Source of the DNA: Cruorifilaria tuberocauda | Taxonomy: Eukaryota > Nematoda > Chromadorea > Rhabditida > Onchocercidae | Reading direction: 5' to 3' | Assembly (NCBI GenBank): GCA_013365365.1 | Contig: JABVXU010000473.1 | Location: forward strand, 1-41,420 | Length of the DNA stretch: 41,420 bases | Shown here: positions 1-11,934 of the stretch, piece by piece | How positions within the stretch are numbered: the stretch's first letter is position 1 | Layout: every line of letters starts with the position of its first letter | Notes under the pieces: generated by a model | The model's input: only the letters and a program-made list of their open reading frames with translations | Told to the model about the DNA's origin: nothing | Database searches by the model: none | Program-made: the position numbers and the translations under genes

Positions 1-293
1 ACCAAAGCTATGTTCAAATTATGTATGCAACCATTTTATGTGGTACTTCCAACCACTTTATGTGTTACTATGTGCTACACCAAATACTGTGAAGATTCAT
101 CGTTTTGTTAGAGTTTAAGAAATTCTACTACGAGTTTATACAGAATCTCAATTAGGATCAAATATTGTGAATGAAGCCTAAGAATAGAACATTAATATTC
201 CAGTCTTATCGATATTACGCAACCCTTTTTAGTTATTACAATTTTGGAAATATTCAATGACTACATAACTTTTTATGTATAACTTCCATCCAC

Positions 294-305
294 TTTTGAT
301 TACAG
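294..305 (+). promoter_or_regulatory. Candidate spliced-leader acceptor for the first gene
   Basis: A TTTTGATTACAG acceptor lies 33 nt upstream of the ATG at 339, and I see no convincing upstream coding exon. This fits trans-splicing but could also be a normal intron end of a gene starting outside the window. Confidence 0.4.
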
Positions 306-338
306 TCGATTTTAAAAACATCAAAACAGCATTTAACG

Positions 339-2713
339 ATGTCGAATATAAATCGACGATTAAGCGGTGATCTTGATTTAACTTATGAATACTTACCGGG
401 CGATTCCACAGGAAATTCACGAAGTACAGAAACGTTAAACAAATCGTTTATAACCAATTTTACTGATACCAATTTATTCGATCAAATCAAGTATGTTACA
501 AATGTTTGATTTTTTGTGATTCATTTGACTCCCCTCTCATGTGAGATAATTTTTTTATTTGGAAAAAATTTTTCAAGCGAAATCGTAATTTCATATTCAA
601 AATTTTCATTTACTTCATCATTTATTATTTAAATTTTTTCCATAATCGACTCATATTTATTGAGTGCAGTTGGCTGCTGATTCACAAAGACGAGCATTAA
701 TGAATTGAAGTATGTACTAATGAATCGTAAACTAAACTAAGGATCTCTCTAAGTTTATTAATGCTTCAAGTTTTAAGTTTTAAAATGACACAAAAAATAA
801 TACTCTTTCCTTGCAGAAGTGGTTCTAGCCAACGCACCCATTCAGAAAGTTCAATTAACGTCTATGATAAAGTGTACGAGCATATCACTGATACAGCTAA
901 ATCACATGATCATGGACAGACGAGCAGTTCTAAGAATATTGCGATTTCTGATGATAAAATTTCACTTTGTTGTGGTTTGACTTCTAACATTCTAATTAAT
1001 TGCTAGAACTATCTGTCAGTTTTTTAATTCAGCTTTCACAAATCTCATATGGATCTTTTTAAAAAGTTTATCTGACCATATGTATTTAAGAGGACAAACG
1101 GGCTAGTGACGAAGGTGCTGGAAGAAGTACACTTATCAACGACCTACTCTCTTCAAGCACTAAGTTCATTTTGCTGTTTCTTTTCTTTAAATTGCAGCTT
1201 GTAAAGAAAATATGGCAAAAATTTCTTAATCTTAGCAGTTGACTACCCATTTAGATTAATTGTGGCGAATTCAATTCCTGAGACGATCACTGTACCTACG
1301 GATTGGTGTTCGTCTACTGATATGCATCATAGTCTCCCAGTTCCATCAAATGATGTATTTGTTAGTTTTGAGTTTTAAATTCACTGTTTTTTTTTTGAAA
1401 TATTTGTTTTAGAGATTTCTTCATTCATATGAGTTGCTGCACATTTTTCATATCTCAGATGACTTCACGATTTGATATCGACAAAATAATGGTGCAGCCG
1501 ATCACAGCAACATCTAATTCGCTAGATTTTCTTGTAGAGCAAAACACAAGTTTCCATTTTTCAAATGGACACTCATTGAACCATATTCCGGATGATATTG
1601 TAATCAACACGTTCGATCTTGGAACATTTTGTGGTAAAGGAGGAGAAAGGTATTTGAACAGTCCAATTAAAATTTTTTGAATTTCAAGATGAATAATGAG
1701 GTTAAGCAGTACAGTTAAATGAAAAAAAAAGAATGGAATTTAAAAACTTTCTAGAAAATTGTTGTGAGAAAGTTTGTACGAACATTTAGATAAAAGAATC
1801 ATTTAAATGTTACAGGTCCATCAAGAATTTGACTTTCCGACCAAAAAAAAACGAAAACACTGAAGCTTTCAAACGTATTAATAATTTGGAATACAGTTCG
1901 CTAAATAAATGCATGCTGAACAAGGAAAAAATATCAGATTTAGTAACAAAAACTACCTTATCAAAAAACAATTACATACAAACGACATTCGATCCTTATG
2001 TGTTAGTTAAACGACTTTGTTTGCTAATTTGTTCAATCTTTTTAGTATGATACCTGTTGTTACCGAAATGTTATCGCACTTTAAGAACAACTGCAAAGCT
2101 CACTGTTTTACTTGCTTCTATTTCCCATCTCTCATTTTCACAATGTATATGCATCATCTTTGACAGTATAGTTAAAGCTACTCGGCGATGTTTACCTGTT
2201 ATCGTCAGAGCAAAGATTTTTTACACGTCCTAAACAATTTAATTTCTTTTATGGATCATTCAATGAAGAGTTCCTTTTGTTTGATGATGAAGTAGTGACA
2301 CGATATGTTTTACATTTTTTGCTATTACTTCACAGCAATGAATTTGTTTTTATTTTTATCCATTAGTGACTATTTCAGAAATCATCTATTCAAGAAATTT
2401 AGCAATGATGGTTAGTTACTTTTTCTAAAAAATGACGGGATGCATTACTTTGAATGAAAGATTAAACACTTTTCTTTCTTCATGAAAACTCTATTTAATA
2501 TTTTTTAGGTGTTTAGAAGATGAAATGGATCGTTCCGTATGTTCATTGGATACAATTGATAATAACACGATTGTGGAGAGTAATGGCCAGCGACATGAAG
2601 TAGAATTGTGTTTGAATTTGTTTATGAATGGTCGGGTAGCACCATTGCTTGCCGGACATAGTTCTGGTGATAGTTTAATTGAAACAAAAAAGAACAGTAT
2701 CACTACCGTCTAG
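339..2713 (+). CDS. Unrecognised Ser/Thr-rich protein, 7 exons, 356 aa
   Basis: I do not recognise the family. Proposed exons are 339-490, 817-974, 1091-1163, 1255-1360, 1459-1649, 1816-2001 and 2509-2713; all phases close and the total is 356 codons plus TAG. The donor at 1360/1361 could instead be 1354/1355, also phase 0, and the small third exon is the least certain. The protein starts MSNINRRLSGDL and is rich in Ser, Thr, Asn and Asp. It has no visible signal peptide, membrane segment or catalytic motif, and looks largely disordered. It ends with a short hydrophobic stretch (LCLNLFMNGRVAPLLAG) before a polar tail. B9D2 follows on the same strand 558 nt after the stop; that gap is long for a tight operon but would not exclude one. 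It could be a fast-evolving nematode-specific protein. Coding status is inferred from splice-phase consistency only. Confidence 0.6.
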
Positions 2714-3270
2714 CAATTTATTGATAAATTGAATGGTGCTACCATCCGTACGGATAAAATATGCAGATAATGCATTCGATATGTTATCACTTTTACCATA
2801 AACGACTTTTTGAGAACGCTTCAGTTGTTTCGGAAAGGACATGCAGATCTTTCATTCAGAAATTCTTAGTTTGACGTGTTACTTCGGTTCTGTTTCTATT
2901 ATTTACAGCGATAGCTTTCCTTCAATTGACAGTAATATCATTTTGTCGCACAAAAAAGAAAATAAAATGCGTTTTAAGAGCTGCTGCTTGTTTTTTGTAG
3001 ATTTATTTGTGAAATGTAACAGAGGTGATGATTTGATAGAAACTTGGAAAATGAGGTGGCCTATTTCGGTAGGCTTGAGAGTTAATTGAAGCCAGGATTG
3101 ATTGTTAACCGGATAAAAATTGACAGTGTTCGGAAATGAATTTCAAGAACTTTTGAGAGTTTTCATGATAAAAATGGAGTAAATGAAAGAAACAGAATTG
3201 CAACGCGTTTTTGTCGCTATGGTGACACTAATACTGATAAGAAATTGGGAAAATTTTAATCAAGGAACAG

Positions 3271-4308
3271 ATGGCTGAGGTGCATATTATCGGAGAGATT
3301 GAAAGTGCGTCTGGATTCCCCGAACAACGCCTTTTTTGTCGTTGGGAACTTAAATTTGGTAAGTTGCTATTCATTCTTTAAAATGTTCAAAGACAGGAAT
3401 AGATCATCCCTACCGAAATTCTTCACTGCGTTCGAAATTTCGTTTTACTTTGATTTTTGCTACAGGAATATCGTATATAAGTGAGCCACAATGTTTAAAG
3501 TGATGTTAAGGTGGTGGATGGCGTATAATACAAGGAGTGAGCGAAGGACAAACTCAGACTGACTTATCTGAGTACCAAGATTTCGCATCCTTTTCACATC
3601 CGTTGGATATACATCTTATTACTAAAACCATACAAGGTCAGTTTGAATTTTACCATAAAGTGGAAATTATTCGAAAAATTATTGTGAATTTTAAATGCTC
3701 TTCATACTCGAATTTTTACGTTTTCTTCGACTCATCTGTTTTAAACTAACTGGGTTCAGTATTTGTGCTCTTTTATAACCTGGAATTGTGTGATCGATCG
3801 CAGCTGAAAAATCTCAAAATTGCATTTGTTCAAATAAAGAAGTTTATTCAGAATATTGCCTACGTTCAGGATGGCCTTCAATTAGTTTACAAATTTGGCA
3901 CTATGATGAATTCGGTCGGCAGGAACTATATGGTTACGGATCTATATATTTACCTGCTTCGCCTGGTGAACATCAGGTTTTTGATTTTGTTATTTGTAAT
4001 GATTTGTTAAGCCATTTGCAGACAACTATGCATTTCGATTTTTTGTAATCGGTTTACAATCAATTAACGATCTGGCCAATTTGATTGATTTTCATTAAGT
4101 ATAGATGAAATGTTATATGTGGAGACCGAAAGGTGGTTTACGTGAAGAAATGATGCAATATTTTGTTGGAGGTGGTTTGCAACTCAGCAAGGAAACTTCC
4201 GCTCGATTCGATGAATATTCCAGATTACGTACTGTATCCGTAGGTGTCGTTAGATTGCGCATTTCAGTGATAACTAAGAATTTTGATCGTTTCGGAATTC
4301 AATGTTGA
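3271..4308 (+). CDS. B9D2: B9 domain-containing protein 2 (B9D2), ciliary transition-zone protein
   Basis: Exons 3271-3358, 3511-3636, 3870-3976 and 4105-4308 join in frame to 174 aa; vertebrate B9D2 has about 175. The start [18 protein letters not shown], the central [10 protein letters not shown] and SHPLDIH, the segment [18 protein letters not shown], then YGYGS and FVGGG, and the C-terminal NFDRFGIQC follow the B9D2 family end to end. The single B9 (C2-like) domain fills the protein. Established role: with B9D1 and MKS1 it forms the B9 part of the MKS module, which gates membrane-protein entry at the base of primary cilia. In nematodes only sensory neurons are ciliated, so expression is probably confined to them (inference). 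The C. elegans counterpart is MKSR-2/TZA-1. The sequence GGAACAG abuts the ATG, so trans-splicing directly at the start is possible but weakly supported. Confidence 0.94.
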
Positions 4309-6790
4309 TAACTTAGTCTCTGGTTAACTATTCTTTACTCATTTTCACTGACTGGTCACATAACTGGTCACAATGTGCCATAATGGTATCACTGATAGCT
4401 TACGCAATGAACAGTTATCAATATGGAAAGGGGTATATTCCCCAACTCCTCCCCCTCTTCGTCCTCTTTCTATCTCCCCTCTTCTTCCTTTTTCTCTCTC
4501 TCTTCTGGCCCACAGCTGATTTCTATAAACCATTGTTCGCATCTCTCCAACTTTTCCAATCTTATGTTTTTTGTAGATATTTCAAATTTTTGCTTTTTTT
4601 TCCAAGCTCCTTTTCATCAACAAATGCTTGCCTAATATACCAACTAATTGATGGCGTGCAGAAGGATATTTTCCATAGATGATACGATCTTGTGTTATAA
4701 GCCTTTCTTAGATTAAGCTGTGAACTATATGCACCTATAAAATTTTGTCACTCTCAAAAAGTTAAATTTATGGTTAATACTGCCTAACCATCATAACTCT
4801 TAATCACTGCAAGGTACCAAAGTAGGGAGGTAAGCAAGGTTGAAGCTTGAAAAGTGTGGTAAGACAAAAAAGAAGTCTTATGATTTATATAATTATGAAA
4901 GATCAACGTTGACAAAAACACAATCATCCAAACCGCTAAAATTATTTAATTATTCAACTTGAACGTTTCCTGGTGATGATTAAACTTTAACCATGTATGA
5001 GTCTTTTGCAGAGAATTTAAAGTTTGTTTCATTTTATTCATTATTCACGGTTAATTAAACTACTCATCGTTTGTTTTAAAAACTATTGGAAAAGTGCATC
5101 CAAATAACACCACTGACTCCTGTAAAACTCAAAGACTTCGAAGAAAAATATTAGCGCAAGCAGGAAAAGCAGGTTTTTGAAACAGAGAAAATGACAGCTC
5201 ATTATAGAGCGAATAATGACAAGAACAATTTAAAAGACTAAAATTAATACGATGGTGTGGAATTGCCATACGACACTTTAATGAGCGCTGCTGAAGAACT
5301 TGTTAATCACGTCCAGAATACACTTTTCATTTTTAATTCATTTTAAATCGAATCACATCTTGCCCTTCACAAATGAGTGTTACAATCCTACTCAATACTT
5401 TCCCAACGGTGGATTCACGATACCCCCACGGATGTTACAACTTTTTACTACATTAATCATTGCACACCTGATTTCATGCCTGAAATACAGTCATCATAGT
5501 TTCTGAAAATGACCGAATTATTAGCTTAAGATGAACTTCAATTCTACAACACATTAACTTTGAATATATATATTCTGGAATTCTATTGAAGAGGTAGAAC
5601 AAACACACATTATGTCTTTGTTACTTCATTCCTCTTTAAGTACAATTAATGCCTTTCAGATCAGTTTTTTTCTCTTCGAGTGGAAACCGTATTTGAAGTA
5701 CACAAAATGATATTTTTACCATTTGTATAACAATTATTTTATGTCTATATCACTGTATTAATGGATTATTCTATCTCTGAATCATTCACTCAGAAGAGTT
5801 GATTTCCCTTCTCTTAATCCATCTTTGCTCCCTTCATTCCTCGATCACATTACACGACCAACCGAAGATATCAGGTGTCAAAAAAATATGCGGGTTGAGA
5901 GAAGAGCAAATTTCAATTACACTTTGTGTTAATTTTTGAAAACAGTCGTTTTTTTAATGACACCTTCTTCCTCTAAAAATCAACAGTTTGTAGTCAAATT
6001 TTTGGGGAATTCTACATAATATCATCCACTTATTCCATTCTACTCAAATTTTATAAAACATTACAAGCTTTTTGCAATCATATGGATGTCTTCCTAATCA
6101 ATCAATTATTCAGTACAGCTGTTTGGCGTAACCATAACTCAATCCGATCCAGCTCGATCCAATCCTACTTATCTCAATCCATCACTTCACCTGATGGGTA
6201 TCCGAACTGGTGAATAATAAATTAAACAGATATATCAGAGAATTAGAGAGGACAGTGCATAAGTGGGTGGTAGGAGATAGAGCGCGTAATAACTTCTGCA
6301 AGAGCACGTCTTTCAGAGTGGTGGGAAATGGCAAAGGGCGACTTAGTGACTAAAGTGGACAAAGGGGTCGAAAAGGACGATACGTCGAATCTTCTAACGT
6401 CTGCCGTCTTACGAAATCCGTACCGGTACGAGTTGCGAATGATATAGTGGTGAATGGGGTGGGAGCATTACGGGGTGGTGATTTACAGGGATTTTTTTGG
6501 AATGGTTATGGCTTCCGTGTTTTGATTCCATTTGACTAAATTAGTTAAAAAGGTGATACCGACTTTAGCAATATTAGCACTGCTCTGTACAACCTTTATA
6601 TGTCATATTTATTTTATCCTTACTCCTGAAATAGATTTCATTTTTTAAATTGAATGAATTACGAAGTAGGATCGAAGCAGTGAAATTAGTGAAGATCGAA
6701 AACTTTCGGAGATGGAAGTTGGTAACTTTCTAATTATGGTGACTTCAATGTTTGCTTTTGTTGTTTAAAGAAGATCGATAAGTAAGAATA
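4309..6790. other. Gene-free interval between B9D2 and ERp44
   Basis: No convincing exon on either strand. It holds a pyrimidine-rich tract (4441-4506) and otherwise AT-rich sequence. A locally GC-richer stretch at about 6240-6500 may belong to the ERp44 promoter. No clear AATAAA was seen close after the B9D2 stop. Confidence 0.5.
4441..4506 (+). repeat. Pyrimidine-rich low-complexity tract
   Basis: About 65 nt almost entirely C and T (CCTCCCCCTCTTC-like) on the plus strand. Open frames through it are Ser/Pro/Phe-rich artefacts. It may be part of the B9D2 3' flank. Confidence 0.7.
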
Positions 6791-6798
6791 ATTTTCAG
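6791..6798 (+). promoter_or_regulatory. Spliced-leader acceptor of ERp44
   Basis: ATTTTCAG stands 15 nt before the in-frame ATG at 6814 and 24 nt before the ATG at 6823, with no upstream exon candidate. This is the typical position of a nematode trans-splice site. Confidence 0.65.
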
Positions 6799-6822
6799 GT
6801 AACAGAAATCTTTATGTATAGA

Positions 6823-9803
6823 ATGACAATACGAACTTATTTGTTGTCGCTGATAACTTTATCTTTGCCGGCTGTGTTAACGAATGTCATTTGGTTGAAT
6901 ATGGATAATCATGATGGTATCATTAAAAGTGCTCAGGTATAAAATTCTGCAATTCCTTTAGAATATTTGCAATTTTCGTTTTTTAGTACTACTTGTAACA
7001 AAAATCGAATAATCATTAGATTTTAAGCACAGTCTAATCATATCAGTACGGAGTGGAGTCCTGTAACTCAATTACGCGAGTTTGAGGTAGCGAAATATTT
7101 CTGCCTGGAGTTTCGACTCATATGGCACGAGCTGATATTTGGAATGTCTTGCTTAGTGAGACGACGATAGGGTAGAGGATTTAGTTAATCCGTTCACGTT
7201 TGTGGTAGAAATAATGTTTAAGAGTGTAATAACCTTTGTTCATACTGTTTCCATTTGCCCTCTTGTTTCTTGACGTGCAATTCCTCTATAATATTTGCAA
7301 TTTGTCCTAGCAAACTTACTAACATTGTAGTTAGTTATAGGATGTCATTTTGAAAAGATTCAGAAACTAATTGTTTAACAAGAAAAAATAGATGATGTTC
7401 TAAACAAACAATTTTTTTTGGAAATGTAATTTTGTCACCGGAAAACAAGCAGTTTTTGCATTTAATTTTTGACTACTATACGTTAGATATATCGTGGAAA
7501 TAATTTGCATTTTATTTGTGCATCTTATTTTGACCATCCGAAATGAATTCGGAAATGAAGGTATTCAGAGAAATGAAGATACATTTAACTTATTGAGAAT
7601 CCAGCTGTTACAACTTGCATGACTTTCATGTTGCTTTTAACCAACTTTGGGACTTTGATTTTGAACTCATTCTTCAACTTAATGTTTATTTCGTACACTA
7701 AATTCCGGAACTTTATTGCTGAGAAGTAATCACTAACTGAATTGCTTCAAAACAAGAATTTCTGTTACTTTAGTAAGACCAGTGACTCAAACTTGTAGTC
7801 AGCAGACTACCTTATGTTTAAGCCTCGAAATCACTGTTGAAAATAGTATACTTTGACATGGTTTCAGGTTGTGTTTGTTGCTTTTTGTGCTGATTGGTGT
7901 CCATTTAGTCGCCGACTTAAACCAATTTTTGAAGAAGCTGCTGCAATATTTGCAGAAGAAAATCCTACGGCAAGTGTAATTTGGGCTCTTGTGGATAGCG
8001 TCGAACAAGTAAAGTTTTGCTGTATGAAGCTAATTGATATGTTCCTTTATATTGATGAAAAAAGCTATATATGTATGTATGGTCACTTTCTTGCTAAGGT
8101 CAGGTTTGCAGGCAAAAATTGCTGATAAATACTCTGTTCGTAAATATCCAACGATGAAAGTTTTTATTAATGGAGAATTAGCGAATAAAGAGTACAGGTA
8201 TTTTTTCTTTCATTACGTGATACTGCTTACATATTTACCGATAGAACTTCCTCGAAACTGTTTGATTTTGGTGTAAAAAATTCATTTACTTAATTGCTAG
8301 ATCAACTCGCTCAGTCGAAGCGCTCACAGCGTTTGTTAAGCAACAGTTGTCATCTAGCATACAAGATTTTGCTGGTAAAAATGACCTGGAGCAACAAATG
8401 GACAAGTCCAAGAGAAATGTGATTGCTTATTTTGCGGACAGAAATAGCGATGAATATCGAAATTTCCAGGTTGCGTTTTTTGCCAGCTGTACATTATTTT
8501 CATGGCAATGTTCAGGCAGTTTTTATGAATCGTATTATGTAATTCTAGAAGGTTGCTACTATTTTACGCGAGGATTGCGCATTTTTGGTTGGTACTTACG
8601 AGGACTCGAAAACTAGGAGTGGGAGCGTGATGTATTTCCGAGATCCAGACACTGAAGATGAACAGAAAGTTAATAATTTTGAAGTTCCATTTCGATAAAA
8701 TTATAATAATCGCGTTCAGCTCTGTCGTAAACTGCAAAAATCTTCGATTATTGAAATTGGTTGAATTTTTAAAGCTATTTTGAATACATTACAAATCAGT
8801 TTTAGATTTTGTGTACTGAAAGTTGTTGCAGTTCACGGGCAATTTTACGGACTACAACTATGTAAAGCAGTGGCTTACAGATAAGTGCATACCATTGGTA
8901 CGGGAAGTCACATTTGAAAATGTTGAAGAATTAACGGAAGAAGGTCTACCATTCTTACTTTTCTTCAGAAATCCTGGAGACAAAGAAGGCGACAGAAAGT
9001 TCACTGAATTGGTAAATTGTATCTAATGATACTTTTCTTTAGTTGGGAGAAAATTATGGTTCTTAGAATATCAAGAATTTGAATAAACATTGGTTTATAA
9101 TTCGAGTCCCCTCTTTTGAGCCAGCTTTTCTGTGTTGTATTTAAAATTGTTCTTTAAACATTTCTCATTTGCAGGTGATGCGTGAACTTTATGATCAGAA
9201 AAATGCAGTAAATTCTCTACTAGCAGATGGTCATAAATTTGCACATCCGTTAAAACATTTAGGTAAAACTGAAGATGATTTGCCGGTTTTAGCTATTGAT
9301 TCATTTCAACATATGTTTCTGTTTGACAATATGAATGAATTATATGTTCCTGGAAAGCTTCGACAGGTATATTTCATTTATATCCGCTGGAACTACAGGG
9401 TAAGATTTTAGTCGTTATTCCAGTCGACTAATGCTTTCATTTTCGTCTCGCAGTCACCAATTATTTCCATACTTTCATCCGTACAGTTTCTTCTTTTACG
9501 TATATCTAACATGCATTTTCATGCCTTACACATACTCGATGAATTATGCTCATTCTAAGCTAGAACCTATTTCAGTTTGTTCTCGACCTGCATTCTGGAA
9601 AATTGCACAAAGAGTTTCATGAGAAAATGGATCAGGAAATAATAGATTTGCAGAACTTGGCTTTGAAAAAGCTTGAAACATTCAATGAAAATGGAGCAAA
9701 ACCATCGGCCGCAGTGCCATTTGCAACACCTCCTCCTTCTGTTTTTAAGGAGCTGAAACCTTCTGAAAATCGCTATTCTTTATTAAGGAAAACTGAATTA
9801 TAG
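6823..9803 (+). CDS. ERP44: ERp44-type thioredoxin-family ER chaperone
   Basis: Exons 6823-6936, 7868-8008, 8112-8197, 8301-8469, 8549-8668, 8832-9011, 9175-9366 and 9576-9803 give 409 aa, close to the family's 406. An in-frame ATG at 6814 would add three residues. A signal peptide (TYLLSLITLSLPAVLT) leads into a thioredoxin fold with the ADWCPFS motif. The single active Cys49 with Ser at the fourth position matches the ERp44 CXFS signature rather than PDI CXXC. Two redox-inactive thioredoxin-like domains follow, with the family blocks KCIPLVREVTFEN, EELTEEGLPF, AIDSF and LDLHSGKLHKEFH. Histidines in the segments that bind zinc in vertebrate ERp44 appear to be kept. The protein ends KTEL. ERp44 retains Ero1 and unassembled secretory proteins in the early secretory pathway by mixed disulfides and KDEL-receptor retrieval. 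Odd points: Cys45 (FCADWC) replaces the usual aromatic residue, and the C-terminal tetrapeptide is divergent. Intron 1 is 931 nt. Confidence 0.95.
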
Positions 9804-10192
9804 TCATATGTTTTGTTTAACATTATCACAGCTGCCTTCAAAATGCAGAGGAAGTGATGATTTTCTGACAGCTCTTTCCATCCATTGCCGTTCGTTATTC
9901 ATCATTCGATTAACAGTTTCAGGATGTTTTTAAAGCGCCTTTTGAAATAGTTTAATCATCCACCGGTTCAAATATTATGTACATCATGTTTTGTAATTAG
10001 TTTTATATTTAGCTCCAGTTACTTCCATAAAAATTTCACTTATTTGTCAAGCGAATCATTTGTGAGTTTTTTATCTTACTGGTTTTTTATTAAGAGTAAT
10101 GAAAAACAATTGGATGATTCATTCACGACTCGTTTTTGTGGGTATTGAATTTCTGCTTTCTCAATGCTCTTGTCTTTCTATACCTGCTCCTT

Positions 10193-10198
10193 AATAAA
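10193..10198 (+). terminator. Candidate polyadenylation signal of ERp44
   Basis: Canonical AATAAA about 390 nt after the ERp44 stop, in AT-rich sequence. It is the first good match downstream, so it is a plausible 3' end signal. Confidence 0.45.
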
Positions 10199-10424
10199 TT
10201 GAATTATTTTATACTGTTGTATTTATCGACTGCGTGGCCTGTCCGATATTTTAAATCAGGATTACGGTATCGTTGCTCATATCTTGGTACGTGAATTGGG
10301 CGAGGCATTTAATTAATGCGGTTTTCAATAAGACTGTCCGCTGAGTTTAACATTTTTTCTGTTATAATCTTTATGGAGAGTTCCTCAAATTTTTTGGATT
10401 GGATATTGCTGCGATCATCTGGTA

Positions 10425-10605
10425 TTAATTTTTTATTTTTTATTATCACTTAATATCATTTTATATCATTTAATTTTTTATTATTATCACTCTTTCCTTA
10501 CTACTTTCTCTCCTTAATATTATTGTGATCACTATTTGTTATTATTTATTATCATTAATAATTGCTATTACTATTATTATTTTTACTGTTGTTACTGTTA
10601 TTATA
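10425..10605 (+). repeat. Degenerate TTA/TTATCA microsatellite
   Basis: Imperfect runs of TTA, ATT and TATCA units (TATTATCACT, ATATCATTTTATATCATT, TTATTATTATCAC) span about 180 nt between ERp44 and the transporter gene. Frames through it are Tyr/Ile/Cys artefacts. Confidence 0.75.
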
Positions 10606-11371
10606 TATGCGGTTCAGCATTTGATGATTTTAAAAGATTGTATGAGCAAGTACTGATTCATCCAAGTTTCCATGCATCGCTTTTAACTGTTGTTTCACCA
10701 CTGGTCTTTCGTAGTTGAGCAGTGAAATGATGGATTATTTATTTTCTGATATTTTGATCTATTTTTCAAATTAACATCTCAAGATGCAACGTAATTTCCT
10801 ATCAACTTGATTATTTAACGACTTATACTTCTGTATATGTATTATTTCTTATTGGAAAGTTTAATGAGCCGATGACTTAACTGATTTTCGGATTTGATGA
10901 AAACCTGAGATTCGGGGAGATTTCATGCTGGATTGCAATACCTTTCATTCTGTCCTAAACGATTTTTTTCTAACTTTCGTGATTCGATAAGGATAGATAA
11001 TGTTAACAATTTCAGAAGTGTCCCATGCTTCCTGAAATTAATTTTGATGCTCATTTTTTTGTCATATTCTAATTTGTGCATAAATTCAGTTTTTTCTGGA
11101 ATTTTTTGTACGTCATGGTCCGTCATTACCATTTGTTGAGTTGATTTTAAATTAATTTAACTGTCGGAGAATCGATAGTGTTTATTCATTCAGAAGTGCA
11201 CATTGATATAATATCTGGTCAAGCTAATGATGCAATCAATGTCAAAAAGGCCGCCCACATCAGTTAATGACAGTTAATAGTCCATCTTGCGTATAACCTT
11301 CAGTCAACATCTTGGAGACAACCAGCGTACTGTTTGTTTTAACAGACTAATTTTTTGAAATCAATAGTTCT

Positions 11372-11389
11372 CGCAAGCCACTGCTTGCG
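11372..11389. repeat. Small hairpin, 7-bp stem
   Basis: CGCAAGC, loop CACT, then GCTTGCG. The stem is perfect and GC-rich in otherwise AT-rich DNA. Role unknown. Confidence 0.6.
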
Positions 11390-11697
11390 CAGTTGTTGAG
11401 CATAATATGCTTCGTGTCTACAGCATTCAGGAGTCCAGAGTATTATCACATTATAAAATGGTGAAGCACTGACTGCCCGACATTCTTATCACTCGATTTA
11501 GATGCCATCACAAGCTGATGCTTTCTCTTATTTTCTATAATCTCACCTTAATAATTCAGATTTTCTTCACACTCCACTCCTCTATGCCAACTTGACTGGA
11601 AAGTCAAGTTAAGAAATTAAATTTTTTTTAATTTCCAAAACCTCTTAGGAAATACTTAATCAAAATCCGATTTTTGATAATATAAGAAACATATTTT

Positions 11698-11732
11698 CAG
11701 CAAAAATTATTTTTGGTCAGTAATTTTTGCTG
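11698..11732. repeat. Perfect 12-bp inverted repeat
   Basis: CAGCAAAAATTA and TAATTTTTGCTG flank an 11-nt spacer, about 200 nt upstream of the transporter ATG. The arms are exactly complementary. Confidence 0.75.
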
Positions 11733-11861
11733 TTCAACGTAAGTAATAGCTGCTTATCACTTAATTATAAAGCTAAAAAACAGTTGCAATAGAAGTGCAA
11801 GAATATTTTTGTTAAAGTAAAAAAGTTCTACTATTTTTTCAAAACGTTACAAAATACTTTC

Positions 11862-11883
11862 TTAACTTTTAATTAAAAGTTAA
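11862..11883. promoter_or_regulatory. Perfect 22-bp palindrome upstream of the transporter
   Basis: A self-complementary sequence centred on TTAATTAA with flanks TTAACTT and AAGTTAA, 51 nt before the ATG at 11935. It could be a homodimer binding site or a 5' UTR element, or a chance product of AT-rich DNA. Confidence 0.5.
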
Positions 11884-11934
11884 TGCTACTTTCATTTTGA
11901 GGAAAAAGAAATATTTCAATTGATTAGTTAATAA

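Larger units (their letters stand above)
10606..11934. other. Intergenic region upstream of the cation transporter
   Basis: No coding exon recognised. It contains a short GC-rich hairpin (11372-11389), a 12-bp inverted repeat (11698-11732) and a 22-bp palindrome (11862-11883). The last two fall within 240 nt of the transporter start and may be regulatory. Confidence 0.5.

Noticed and set aside
2379..2410. Possible mini-exon in the first gene
   Set aside because: In every phase it creates a stop in itself or in the following exon, while skipping it joins 2001 to 2509 cleanly.
4345..4682. Ser/Pro/Phe-rich and Arg/Glu-rich open frames on both strands
   Set aside because: They are translations of a pyrimidine-rich tract with no splice-phase support or family resemblance.
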